In this document: positions 51,210 through 62,551 of the stretch, one piece after another
Layout of the letters: every line of letters begins with the position of its first letter
Position numbering within the stretch: the stretch's first letter is position 1
The notes under the pieces: model-generated
Told to the model about the DNA's origin: nothing
Seen by the model: the letters and a program-made list of their open reading frames with translations, nothing else
Databases searched by the model: none
Assembly: GCA_016110215.1 (NCBI GenBank)
Contig: JADWQD010000013.1
Span: 186,001 to 250,000, forward strand
Reading direction: 5' to 3'
Length of the DNA: 64,000 nucleotides
DNA from: Capronia americana
Lineage: Eukaryota; Ascomycota; Eurotiomycetes; Chaetothyriales; Herpotrichiellaceae
Translations under genes and position numbers: made by a program

Positions 51210-52870
51210 ATGGGTCTCCTCACCACCCTGACAGAGCCCCTCGACTACCTCCGTGCAACACTTCCAACTTACCAGCTGGTCCTCCTCGGCCTCCTTGCTT
51301 TCATTGCTGCTTCAGTGGCATGGAATGTGACGAGACAGCTGTTGTTCCGGGACAAGACCGCGCCACCTGAAGTATGGAGTTGGTTCCCCGTGCTTGGAAA
51401 CACGTATGTGCATCGACACTCGGCAACAACCCGTACTGACTTTTCCCTAGGATCTGGTATGGCATGGACCCATTTGATTTCTTCTTCGCGTGCAAGCAGA
51501 AGTACGGCGACGTCTTCACCTTCGTTCTGCTCGGTCGACGAGTTACCGTGTGTTTGGGTACTAAGGGCAATGAGTTTATCTTGAACGGCAAATTGAAGGA
51601 CGTGAATGCTGAGGAGATCTACACCGGGCTGACCACACCCGTCTTTGGGGAGGGCGTGGTGTATGATTGCCCCAACGCGAAGTTGATGGAACAGAAGAAG
51701 TTTGTCAAATTCGGGCTGACGATGGAGGCCTTTCAATCCTACGTCGATTTGATTTCGAGCGAGACGCGGTCGTTCGTGGCCAAGGGCAAACCTTTCCAAG
51801 ACCCTTCTGGGAGAATCGACATTGCCCCGGCAATGGCGGAACTGACTATTTACACCGCGTCGCGATCTCTTCAGGGACCTGAGGTCCGCGCCAAATTCGA
51901 CTCGACCTTTGCCGATCTGTATCACGACCTGGACATGGGGTTCTCACCCATCAACTTCATGCTTTCATGGTTTCCTCTGCCCCACAACCGCAAACGAGAT
52001 ATCGCGCAGAAGAAGATGGCCGATACATATATGGAAATCATCAAAGCTCGACGGGCTGCTGGTGGCAAGAGGGAGAAGGGCGACGAAGATATGATCTGGA
52101 ATTTGATGGCATGCGTCTACAAGGACGGCACGCCGGTCCCCGACAAGGAGGTTGCGCACATGATGATTGCCCTGTTGATGGCGGGACAGCACTCTTCTTC
52201 ATCGACGTCAAGTTGGATCCTTCTAAGATTGGCCACGAGACCGGACATCCAAGAAGAACTGTTGGAGGAGCAGAAACGGGTGCTGGGCGAGGACTTGCCG
52301 CCCCTGACATATGACAACCTCCAAAAACTTAGCCTAAACGCGAAAGTGGTCAAGGAGACGCTGAGGCTACACGCCCCCATCCACAGCATCCTGCGGAAAG
52401 TCAAGTCTCCTTTGACGATCGTTGCGAATACCCCGGAGACTACAAAGACGTACCAGATCCCCACCACTCATACGCTCATGTCGGCGCCGGGCGTGACGTC
52501 GCGAGAATCCGAGTTCTTTCCTGATCCCATGAGATGGGAGCCCCATCGCTGGGATGAAGGCCATCCCCTAGCATACAGCCGCCTCGGCACCGACCAAGAA
52601 GAGTTTGAGGATTACGGTTACGGTATGATCAGCAAGGGTGCCTCTTCACCATATCTGCCGTTTGGGGCTGGACGACATAGGTGCATTGGTGAGCAATTTG
52701 CCTACGTCCAGCTAGGGACGGTTCTTGCGACAATGGTGAGGCTCGTCAAATTCAAACAGATTGAAGGCAAGGAGTTGGTGCCCACAGATTATTCCAGTCT
52801 ATTCAGCAGGCCGCTCGCGCCAGCAGTCGTGGAGTTCGAGAAGAGGGAAGCCGTGAAGGAGAAGCAATAA
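51210..52870 (+). CDS. cyp51: Sterol 14-alpha-demethylase, cytochrome P450 CYP51
   Basis: ER-bound P450 that removes the 14-alpha methyl of lanosterol/eburicol in ergosterol synthesis; target of azole drugs. Two exons with a 47-nt intron at 51404-51450 (gtatgt ... ccctag) encode 537 aa. An N-terminal membrane anchor lies at residues 22-45. CYP51 signatures are YGDVFTFVLLGRRVTVCLG, VVYDCPNAKLMEQKKF (Tyr136), the I-helix LLMAGQHSSSSTSSW, KETLRLHAPIHSILRKV and the haem loop LPFGAGRHRCIGEQF with Cys476. The tyrosine and lysines near the substrate channel match the usual wild-type form. Whether this is the A or B paralogue cannot be judged alone. A DHA2-type exporter gene lies downstream on the same strand. 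Confidence 0.96.
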
Positions 52871-54186
52871 GCCACGAGTAGAGGCGGCGGATTGTACATA
52901 CATGCATAGAATATCAGCCGATGAGCGAGCGCACGGCGGCCGTAATAGCAGCTTCTGGTGTTTGGTGTTTGGACGCAGGGAATACGAGTACACAGTAGGA
53001 TACGCACTCCGAAGAGCATCTAATGATAGGTAGTGAGGTCCCGGCAACTCTATATATGAGTCGGTCAGGTTGACGTTCCGTGCCCTCTCCACTCGGTGCG
53101 TAAACGCACCGGACCCGAACAAGCGGGACCGCGCCCCAGACAAAGAGCTTGACCATGACGGCCACATAATTTCATCGTCGTAAATTGTCCAACTTACAAT
53201 AAGTACAGGCGGATGATATGGTGGATGGAGATTGTACCCTTGGCAAGTGTACCACAGAATGTGCAAGTGGTCAAGCTCAGTGTATCGCGTCATGACTCGG
53301 GCAGATTGCAACAAACGGCTCCAAGAACACGAAACTGCTCCCCGGACTGCAGGATGGGAGGGATTGGAGGTCTCTGTAAGGAATGGCTGATGCCTGGCGG
53401 CATTTCGTACTCGTATCTCTGCCACCTAACAGGTCGTCTTTAACATATTGAAGAGGCGATGATTCGCTACTCGGATGCTGGAAGATCAGAAGTCCGAATG
53501 GAGCCTGAGCAACGACCTGTCCACATGCAAGCCGCGCGACGTTCCGAACGTCGCTTAACGGGAAATTTAGGCACGCCCATTGGATCGGACGGAGCCCCTA
53601 AGCCTCGTCCAGCTAGCGACAACTTCCAGACTCGGGCTCGAAATCGCGGGCAACGGGGCATCGAGGAGTTTTTGTTTGCCAGCCAGATCTCCATCTCCTG
53701 ATATCGATTGTATATATCCTTTTTCATTCCGCATCGATGCGCTTCGTGATAGAGTTTCTCCCTGCTCTTTGTTGGTTCAGGTTTATTTCTTTCTTTGCTC
53801 GTGGGCCTTGTGGCTGCTTTGAATTCTCGGGTCCGGTAGAATAACCATTGACCCCATCCACATATTTGTATCAGAGCAATACTTTCCTTAGACGACCGAT
53901 ATTGGGCTCATAACCCGCCTGTAATTCAGACGACGCATTCACAACCCTTATTCTTCACCACCGGACTTCCGTCGCGGAAGACCAGATCGGGGAACGAGAG
54001 TAAGCACCTTCACCTGCAAGACATCGAATCCTTCCCGAACATTGATTCACCTCTACGCGGACGCCGATTGCGCAGCCTCGAGAGCTCCACACATACATCA
54101 CGCACAGCCTTGGGGGCCTCCCAAATCCTTCCAATCTACGGACAAGCGTAGCCTATCCCTCGCTGGTCAATTGGTAGATCACACCG
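52871..54186. other. Intergenic region between CYP51 and the DHA2 exporter
   Basis: About 1.3 kb with no convincing gene or repeat. The last few hundred bases should hold the exporter promoter and 5' UTR. Confidence 0.4.
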
Positions 54187-56202
54187 ATGGGATTGTTCAA
54201 CAAGAAGAAGGAACCCCCCGCCACGGCGAGCCTGGATGTACCAAATAGCAACGCCACTACCAGATCCGAAACCACCACAGCCGTTCCAAGTCAAAATGTA
54301 TCAGATACAGAATCACTGGAGAAGACTCGGGGGTTAGAAACAAGCGTACTGGACGAGAAGGGGGCCGGGGAAATGAACAAGAGTATCGGGACCACCGAGA
54401 ACAACACCACCGTCCCCTCAGAAGAAGCAAGATCGGTTGCGCCCGAGACAAAACCAGAGGCCGAACAACATGTCCAGATCCAAAGAACAAAGTCACACAC
54501 CAGCGTAATCTCTGCACCGGGCGCCGAAGACGACGACGAAATCCTCTATCCCGGAGGATTGAAGTTGGCCCTCATCACGCTTGCCCTATGTCTGTCGGTG
54601 TTCCTGGTCGCATTGGACAACACCATCATCGCAACGGCGATCCCGAAGATAACAGACCACTTCAAGTCGTTGGGTGATGTGGGCTGGTATGGTTCGTCGT
54701 ATTTGCTCACAACGTGCGCTCTGCAGTTGTTCTTCGGCAAGCTGTACACCTTCTACTCGATCAAGACCGTCTACCTGGCCTCCATTGTCGTTTTCGAAGT
54801 TGGCTCAGCAGTATGTGGTGGTGCGCCAACGTCCGAGGCGCTGATCGTTGGAAGAGCGATAGCAGGCATTGGTTCAGCAGGCATCTTCTCTGGTGCATTG
54901 GTTATTATCGCGTAAGTTCACTCTTAACTGTCAATTCGGTGTAAAAAAGAACCGGGCGTTTTCGGTGGATGATGCCGGTCACACGAGACTCTGCGCGGTT
55001 TCCATATGTTAGTACAATGCTGACTTGACGCTGATGAAAGGTACACTGTCCCTCTGATAAAGCGACCCATTTACACTGGCGTTATCGGCGCTATGTACGG
55101 AATTGCTTCGATTGCAGGACCGCTGCTTGGTGGCGCGTTTACCGATGGTCCGGGATGGCGTTGGTGCTTTTATATCAACCTCCCACTGGGCGCCGTGACA
55201 CTTGTGGTCATCATCATCTTCTTCCAGTCACCTGCGCGGAAAGCCGAGGCGAAAGTTCCATTTCGAGAACGCGTCCATCAACTCGACCTTGGCGGCACCG
55301 CGCTTTTCATTGTCGATATCATTGTGTGCTTGCTGGCCTTACAGTGGGGCGGCTCAACTTACGCATGGTCGAACTGGCGGATCATTCTGTGCCTCACGCT
55401 CTTCGGCATCCTCACCGTCGTCTTCGTCATCTGGCAGTACTTCATGAAGGAATTCGGCACCATTCCGTTCAATATCATCTCGCAACGCAGTGTAGCCGCG
55501 GCGTCGTGGTTTGCATTCTCCCTGGGCGGTGCCTTCTTCGTCCTCATTTACTGGGTGCCGATCTGGTTCCAAGCGATCAAGGATGCTTCGGCCTTCAAAT
55601 CCGGAATCATGTGTCTGCCCATGGTGCTGGCCCTTGTGATCGCCAACATCCTGACGGGCGTAGGAACAACGACCATCGGATATTACACCCCCTTCTATTA
55701 CGGCTCCGTCCTCTTCTCCACCATCGGTGCCGGCCTGCTCACCACCTTCGACACCAACACCGGTCACGAGAAATGGATCGGATACCAAGTCATATATGGT
55801 TTCGGCGTCGGGCTAGGCATGCAACAAGCCTTGATCACCGTCCAGGCCGTTCTTCCTTTGAAGGATGTCCCCACGGGCACAGCGCTCGTGATGTTCATGC
55901 AAACATTCGGCGGCGCCTTATTCGTGTCAGTCGCCCAGAACATCTTCAACAACCGGCTGATTTCCGAGATCCCCAAACAAGCACCTGGTATAGACCCGCA
56001 GATCATCTTGCACGTCGGCGCGACGTCGTTGAAGGACCAGATCCCCGCAAGATTGCTGGGCGGTGTTCAGACGGCGTACAACAGTGCGCTCACGGAGACG
56101 TGGTACATCGCCGTCGCAATGGCCTGTCTGTCCGTTATCGGTGCGGTGTTTGTCGAGTGGAAGAGTGTTAAGGGGATGAAGCCCGGAGCTGTAGCTGCAT
56201 AG
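54187..56202 (+). CDS. MFS exporter, DHA2 family (14 TM, drug/toxin efflux type)
   Basis: Two exons with an intron at 54912-55040 (gtaagt ... gaaag) encode about 628 aa. A polar N-terminus of about 115 residues, rich in Thr/Ser/Glu, precedes TM1. Motifs of drug:H+ antiporters are LDNTIIATAIPKITDHF (motif D1, TM1), GRAIAGIGSAGIFSGALVIIA, and motif C in TM5, GPLLGGAFTDGPGWRWCFYINLPLGA. The remaining helices and the length fit a 14-TM exporter such as those tied to mycotoxin or azole efflux; the actual substrate is unknown. No biosynthetic genes of a secondary-metabolite cluster are next to it. It follows CYP51 on the same strand at 1.3 kb. Confidence 0.92.
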
Positions 56203-57096
56203 TGTGCCAGCATGACCTGTTTTCCCGTGGAGCATTTTGCAAGGCGTTCTGTGGGCATTCTCTCCTCTTCATCGTGTAGATGCGGGACGGCATACTGATG
56301 GATATCATGACCTTTCCTGGCCCGATGCTGGCTTATTGCACGAATCTCCACACCATGAACGATTGGATAGAGTGATACTTGGAGACAAAATGTACACTGG
56401 GCAGAGCAAGCAACTCGTTTCAAAGACAATTGATGCCTTTGCGCAGGATATAAGACGCGCTCGTGTTGATATCAGCGATCTCACTGCTGGTCGCCGTGCT
56501 ATTAATAACCGACGTTCATTCTCTTCATTTCCCTCGATGCCGTGATCACCGCTCGGCGCTCGTTGCCATTGCTGACCATCCATCCACCACCCAGTTCTCC
56601 AAGCATTTCCGTTTCGTCTCGCTTCGTTTCGTTCGGACGAGTCGCGGAGATGAAGTTCCCCCACAATTACGAAATTCCCACCAGCCCATCCTGCTGGTGC
56701 CGGAAGCACGGAAAGACATAAGACCCGGGAATAACATGCACATCTCGCACAGAAACTCCTTCTCTCCCCCGTTCCACAGTATGCCAGCCTTGCCGGTTTT
56801 CCGGGCCTGGCGCGCGAAGCTCCAGCTCGGGTTGCCGAAGGTGCTTGTTTATGCTGCAAATACCTCTGTACCTCGTATGGATGCATGCATTGTCCTTTCC
56901 CCTTGCCCCCGTTCGCGCTACGAGTAGTACTACAATGTTTTGCTCTCCCGGCCTATTGAGTTGTGCGTACTGTGTACTACATATGGGCGTACTACGTAAA
57001 TCAGATCACAGCACAAAGGTAAGTTTGGGAGGCCGAGGCCGGCTGCAAAATCTCGACGTGGATCCACTGCCGCGTGCGCGCATTGGGGCCCTCTTC

Positions 57097-57098
<2 letters not shown>

Positions 57099-57135
<37 letters not shown>

Positions 57136-57259
57136 ATGAAGGTGGTCACCACTTCTCGACTCACCCATTCAGAGGGCTCCCTGGCAGCGTGTGGATAGGT
57201 AAGCAGAAAAGGGGGCGTCCGTCACGAGTACGAAGGAGTCGTGTCGTGTCGTGTCGTGT
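57099..57259. repeat. Short tandem repeats CTGTCTC and GTGTC
   Basis: A five-copy CTGTCTC repeat lies at about 57100-57136 and a GTGTC repeat of nearly four copies at 57239-57259. Confidence 0.8.
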
Positions 57260-57553
57260 TCGTGCTCCTGCTCCTTACAGGGTACAGTACCTCGTATGTT
57301 TTCTCACTGCTCCCAAATACACGGCACATATCATCCTGGGTGACGCTGTATAAAATCTTTGGATATTGTCGAAGTTGTCGTCTCTACGGTTTTGTCTTCT
57401 CGCCTTGGGACTACTAGCTACGCTACGCTACGTACTCGGTACGTACTATCCTACATACAACAGTGTTCAGAGCGGATCGGACGGGACGGGACCAATATTC
57501 TTTCGTTCGCTTTTTTGTTCACCCTCATCAACAACATCGTCATCATCGTCACC

Positions 57554-57652
57554 ATGTTGATCTGCTTCTCGATCTGGTATTCTGGCCTCGTGTCCTTCGT
57601 CACGGGCATGTACGCGCGCTTCGTCCTCGTTCCTGACTCGAAGAAACGATGA
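57554..57652 (+). CDS. Possible 32-aa membrane microprotein
   Basis: A small frame opens at an ATG in a strong fungal context (gtcaccATG) and encodes about 22 mostly hydrophobic residues (MLICFSIWYSGLVSFVTG ...) followed by a basic end (PDSKKR). The upstream CATCAACAACATCGTCATC resembles a leader. The frame is open further upstream without a stop to 57359. I know no homologue, and a frame this short in repeat-rich DNA may be chance. Confidence 0.22.
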   Translation: MLICFSIWYSGLVSFVTGMYARFVLVPDSKKR

Positions 57653-57745
57653 GATGTTGCAAGCAAGCATGGGTTGGTTGAAGGGGTGGAAGGTGCGGTG
57701 CAGCTGAACTACAGAGACTGTTCATATATTGGCTGGTATGTTCGA

Positions 57746-57821
<76 letters not shown>

Positions 57822-57921
57822 GNNNNNNNNNNNNNNNNNNNNNNNNNNNNNNNNNNNNNNNNNNNNNNNNNNNNNNNNNNNNNNNNNNNNNNNNNNNNNN
57901 NNNNNNNNNNNNNNNNNNNNN

Positions 57922-57998
<77 letters not shown>

Positions 57999-57999
57999 G
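57746..57999. repeat. TGTC tetranucleotide microsatellite interrupted by an assembly gap
   Basis: A pure TGTC repeat of about 77 bp (57746-57822) and one of about 78 bp (57922-57999) flank a run of N. The phase and sequence suggest a single longer array that the assembly could not span. Confidence 0.95.
57823..57921. other. Assembly gap, 99 N
   Basis: Ninety-nine unknown bases inside the TGTC array. The size is likely nominal, so true distances across it are uncertain. Confidence 0.98.
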
Positions 58000-58354
58000 A
58001 TGGGATAATATCTACTGGACTCTCGCATACGGCACAGGGCCACCGCTGATGAGGGAACAGCCAGCTGCAACCGCGGACAAGCGACAGAGCTACGTATGTA
58101 AACACGCTTGGGACAGCTGGCACGGGTATCGATGGTTCAGACCTGCGTGTGCAATCCGTCCTCGTGGTATCGCACTGACTCGGGGATCCGGGGGCTTTTC
58201 GAATCGCCGCGCCTAAACAACATACCGAGGACTACTGTACAACACGGCTGGCCATTCCCGTTCGAGCATACATCCCTCCCAGCTACAGTAAGGCCTAGCA
58301 GGGATGACCTGGTCAACCGAGGGAATTCACACGCAGACACGACAAATGCAATTT

Positions 58355-58643
58355 CACATGCACATGCAAATGCACATGCACTTGCAGCGTCACTCTTCCG
58401 AGCAAAGCCTCGTGCATACAAGTATGGCCTATCTGGAACACGGCAGATGAAAGATCCACGAGCCGTCGTCATACTGTACCATGTCCGCATTCCAGGGTAC
58501 AACGATCCGCACCAATTTTCAGGCGTGCAGGCGTGCAGGCGTGCAGGCGTGCTATGTATGACCGACCACACTCTTCCCGCCCTCACGAGGCTGCTTGCGC
58601 GGGTGAGTGGCGACAAGGCTGGCTGGCTGGTTGGCTGGCTGGC
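58355..58643. repeat. Short tandem repeats downstream of the gap
   Basis: A degenerate CACATG/CAAATG repeat lies at 58355-58386, four copies of an 8-bp GGCGTGCA unit at about 58521-58552, and a GGCT repeat at 58617-58643. Confidence 0.8.
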
Positions 58644-59114
58644 AAATCAGGAGTGCAGAACAACCGGTTCAATGTCTCTTCAGACAACACGACATGTCAG
58701 GCCGTCGAGGGGCCTGAAAGCTGAGCTGAAGGCAATACTCGTTCAGCTTGGAAATCGTCAGGGGTGCGCGTATGGCTGCTGGTTTGGTCGTGTACGTGCG
58801 GTGTGCGTGTGCGTGTGGATGTGGCACTCGAGTGGAATTGAAAGATGGATATATTATGGACGACATGGGAAGCAGACAGAAAATCAAGGGGTTCGGGCCG
58901 CCTCACTGGCTATGCAAAAGACAGGACATCAAGACCCGGCGCGACGCAGGAGTACGCGGTGGAGATCAAGGATTGTTGCTTAATATGTGAAGGAATAAGC
59001 TGCAGCGATACAAAGGCACCAGTGGAACAAGAGTTCGGGTTATGGAAATGATATTCTAGCCCCGATTGCCGGAAGAAGCTGAATAGCGAACGCACCTCTC
59101 CTATTGAACCGAAC

Positions 59115-60568
59115 CTATATCCTGGCCGCGATTTCCGGCTTGTTGGACACGGACGCGACCGGCACAAAGGTGGGCCGCTCGTTGGTGTCGTTCCTCCGCT
59201 CCGGCGCCGCTTCGCTGGCAACGTGCCGTCGCATGTCGTACAGGTTCATCTCGTCGATCGTGAGCTTGCCGGACGCCACGGCAGCCTTGTAGCCGATCTT
59301 GTGGCTCGAGAAGCCGATGCGCTCGTTGATGTCCTCCCTCGCCCGCGCGCTCGCGGCCTGCACCTTCGTCGCCCGAGGCTTGCGGATCTGCTCGTACAGG
59401 CGCAACCCGGCCGCCACATCGGCAGTGTAGGTGTACTGCCGGCTGAAGATCAGGCCCAGCGCGGCGGCGTCTTCGATGGCTTGGCACGCGCCCTGGCTTT
59501 GGTCGGGCAGCATGGGATGCGCGGCGTCGCCGAGCAGACACGTCCGGCCGGCGGTCCAGTGCGGGTACGGCTCGTGGACGAATAGTCGCCACGGGCCAAT
59601 ATCTCGGGCGTGCTTGAACAGCGCCAGCAAGCGCGGGTCCAGGTCCGGGAACGGGGCGAGCAGTTGCTCGACGCTGGCCTCGTGGTTCCATCCCTCACTC
59701 GCGTGGTCCGACTTGTCGGTCGGGAAGAAGCAGTAGAAGGAGTTGATCTCGCCGCCGCGGCAGGGCGAGTAGACGATCTTCTCGATGCCGACGCCGCCCC
59801 AGAACTCGATAGCGCAGTTGCGCGTCAGGTCGAGGAGGCCGAGGCGTGAGACCTCGTCCGAGGAGATGACGCAGTGGTAGCACGTCGAGGTCGACTGCTT
59901 GCGCGTGGGGATAATGCCCAGCGTCCGCCGGACGGTGCTGCCAATGCCGTCGGCGCCGACGATCATGTCGTGTTGGGCGACGACGCCGTTCTCGAAGGTG
60001 ATGATGCCGTGTTCGTGGTCGATGGACCGGCATTTGTGGTCGAGACGTAGTCGCGCGGCCGGTCCCTCGCCCGCGCCGGTCGCCGAGTCCATCAGCATTT
60101 CGTGCATGTTGACGCGGTGGAACATGTTGTAGACCTGGGTTTTCGTCAGGGTTAGCCACGGAGATGATCATATCAGAGCGAGGTCCACTGTGTTCGAACA
60201 CTCACCCATCCCCATTGATCCTTGTAGTCCGACAGGTCGTACTCGGTGAGCACCTCGCCGGTCTTCCAATCATGCCGGATGAGTTTCTGCAAAACCACTG
60301 TTCTGCCCAGGGAGATGTTGACCTTCCATTCCTCAAGCCACCGCGTGCCGTTGGCGGCGCAGCTGATGGATGCGCCGACCTCGCCGGCGTAGTGTGCTTG
60401 TTCGTATATCGTCACTTGATGGCCTGCTCGGCGAAGGGATGTCGCTGCCGCGAGGCCACCTGTGGCATGTTAGCATAGTGTGCCAGCCATGCGGAGTCTG
60501 TGGACGGTGGTCCTACCGATCCCGCCACCGATGACGGCGATGTCTAGTGATCTCCAGCCTTCAAGCAT
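59115..60568 (-). CDS. FAD-dependent aromatic monooxygenase, salicylate hydroxylase-like
   Basis: Three exons (60568-60517, 60459-60206, 60134-59115) encode 441 aa. Class A flavoprotein hydroxylases use NAD(P)H and O2 to hydroxylate phenolic acids; salicylate hydroxylase converts salicylate to catechol. The first splice falls inside the FAD-binding GxGxxG, giving IAVIGGGIGGLAAATSLRRAG. Next come the E of IYEQ, the conserved DMIVGADGIGSTVR (DG motif), and the GD motif LLGDAAHPMLPDQSQGACQAIEDA near residue 315. Introns are 60460-60516 and 60135-60205, both with good signals. Divergent from a 2,3-dihydroxybenzoate-type decarboxylase, which supports a benzoate-derived substrate; other 6-hydroxynicotinate or hydroxybenzoate hydroxylases of this fold remain possible. 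Confidence 0.9.
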
Positions 60569-61256
60569 CCTGTTCTGAGAAGAAGGTCTTTTGTGCACGA
60601 AGGTAGTCACTCGAGCTGATTGAATATCCTGGCCCTGACACCAGAAATCAAACGAGGAGCTGTTTCAGTCCAGGCCATTTATTCTTCCGCTGGTACGGGT
60701 CCGTCTCTCGTACAGGGATATTTATCCTTCCTCAAGGGTCTGCGATAGCGTTCTTAGTCCAGATAAGACTATGTATGACCTTCCCTAGAGCGCCTGGTTC
60801 ATTGGCCATTAGCACGAGCCGTGCAATACCTCGACGGGGTCAGGCCAAGGATACATCTCAGGAGCATAACCGACGATTTCCGTACCATCGTTCCCTAAAC
60901 CTGTCAAATTGCCTTGTATGGCATGGTCAGGCCCTCCGATGTTGACGAAGAGGCACGGAAACGACCGATGATAAGCTGACACCCCCGACTCTAGCATTAC
61001 CCGACATGTTTGCGGCGGCCCGCGCACTCCTGCGAATCAACGCCTGGCTGCTTTCTACAGCGCAGTATTCCGTACTCCTCACACCAGGCCAATGTGCGGA
61101 GAGCAGTGAGGAGACGGCAAGATGCCGGAGTCTCTGCTGGATATTGGAAACGATAGAAATAGGGAGTGTCTCTCTTTCCCTGATCAATAGATGCCTAGAT
61201 AGACATTTCTTGTAAAGGTTGGTCCAAACTAGATCGTCGTCGCCTGTTCAGTCAAG
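60569..61256. promoter_or_regulatory. Divergent promoter, monooxygenase / decarboxylase, with a CCG-N6-CGG site
   Basis: 688 bp separate the two start codons. CCG-N6-CGG at 60687-60698 is a candidate target of a Zn2Cys6 dimer and lies about 120 bp upstream of the monooxygenase ATG. No coding frame here looks real. Confidence 0.45.
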
Positions 61257-62320
61257 ATGCTCGGCAAAGTAGCGCTGGAGGAAGCATTCAATCTGCCACG
61301 CTTCGCAGAGAAACAGCGATGGTGGGCATCAATGTTTGCCACAGATCCAGAGAAGCACGCTCGCGAAATGGGTGACATTGCCGACATCAGACTCCAGTAT
61401 ATGGACAAGTATGGCGTGGGGTATCAGATCTTGTCGTACACTGCGCCCGGTGTTCAAGATATCTTTGATAGGAAGGAGGCAGAGGCTTTGGCGACCGAGA
61501 TCAACGACTACATTGCACCGGCTGTCAAGAAACACCCGGACCGGTTCGGGGCTTTTGCGTATGTCTGGCAAAGATTGTGAAGGGCCGCACGACTGACACT
61601 TGCAGGACGCTCTCGATGCATGACCCAAAGCAAGCAGCAGCAGAGCTTCGGCGTTGTGTAACGCAGTACGGCTTCCTGGGAGCGCTGGTCAACGACACAC
61701 AACGCGCAGGGTCGGACGGAGAGGACATGATCTTCTACGACTCGGCCGAGTGGGATGTGTTCTGGGAGACGGTGACTGAGCTCGATGTCCCCTTCTATCT
61801 GCACCCGCGCAACCCGACCGGATCGATACACGAGAAGCTGTGGGCGGCGAGGAAGTGGCTCATCGGCCCTCCGCTGAGCTTCGCCCAGGGCGTCAGTCTG
61901 CATCTGCTTGGGATGGTGACGAACGGCGTGTTCGACAAGCATCCCAAACTGCAAGTCATCATCGGCCACCTCGGGGAACACATACCGTTCGATCTCTGGC
62001 GCATCAACCACTGGTTTGAGGACGTCAAGAAGCCGCTGGGTCTGAAGGAGACGTGCAAGAAGACCATCCGCGAGTACTTCGCGCAGAACATCTGGATCAC
62101 CACGAGCGGGCACTTTTCCACGCCCACGCTTCACTTCTGCATGACCGAAGTCAGTGCGGACCGCATCCTGTTCTCGATTGACTATCCGTTTGAAAGCTTC
62201 GAAGACGCGTGCGAGTGGTATGATAACGCAGAGATCAACGAGGTCGACAGGAGGAAAATGGGCAAAGATAATGCGCGGAAGTTGTTCAAGCTCGATAAGT
62301 TCAAGGACTGCGACGCCTAG
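61257..62320 (+). CDS. Amidohydrolase-family decarboxylase, 2,3-dihydroxybenzoate/salicylate decarboxylase-like
   Basis: Two exons with an intron at 61559-61605 (gtatgt ... ttgcag) encode 338 aa. The N-terminus MLGKVALEEAFNLPRF and YMDKYGVGYQILSYTAPGVQDI closely match fungal non-oxidative decarboxylases of 2,3-dihydroxybenzoate and related ortho-hydroxybenzoates (ACMSD/amidohydrolase-2 fold, divalent metal). Expected metal ligands are present: Glu8 in ALEEAF, His167 in YLHPRNP, and Asp293 in SIDYPFE; the HLGEH motif supplies further active-site residues. The reaction would release CO2 to give a catechol or phenol in the cytosol. The gene is divergent from a salicylate-hydroxylase-like enzyme and is followed by a Zn2Cys6 regulator. 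Exact substrate (2,3-dihydroxybenzoate, gamma-resorcylate or salicylate) cannot be decided from sequence alone. Confidence 0.9.
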
Positions 62321-62551
62321 AGCGGAGCCTGGGCGCGCCTGGCGCAGTTGACGGGGGCGCGGGGGGCGTCAGGCCCGCCGAAGCTGCACCGCTTATTAAG
62401 ACGATAGCGTAGCCTAAAACAGAACCAAGGGGTCCAAGCTGCTTATCGGGCTTCGGGGACTCCACAAATATGACTCTCGCCATAATCAACACCATCGCTG
62501 ATACTTATCTATTGCTGCTGTGATGCGTCTCCCGTAGCTCAACCATGAAGG

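Larger units (their letters stand above)
56203..59114. other. Gene-poor region dense in simple repeats
   Basis: About 2.9 kb between two 3' ends. It contains several tandem repeats, an assembly gap and no domain-bearing frame. The long open frames around 57.6-58.9 kb arise from repeat translation. One small hydrophobic frame is listed separately. Confidence 0.5.

Noticed and set aside
54162..54184. tRNA-like stretch (ctggtcaattggtagatcac) resembling a D-arm
   Set aside because: No matching acceptor stem, anticodon arm or T-arm consensus follows within tRNA length; it runs directly into the exporter start codon.
57600..58123. Open frames of repeated DRQT/VCLS peptides
   Set aside because: They are translations of the TGTC microsatellite through the run of N.
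58108..58983. 291-codon open frame downstream of the gap
   Set aside because: Built from simple repeats (CATGCA, GGCGTGCA, GGCT), opens at an unremarkable ATG, shows no domain and no introns or family resemblance.
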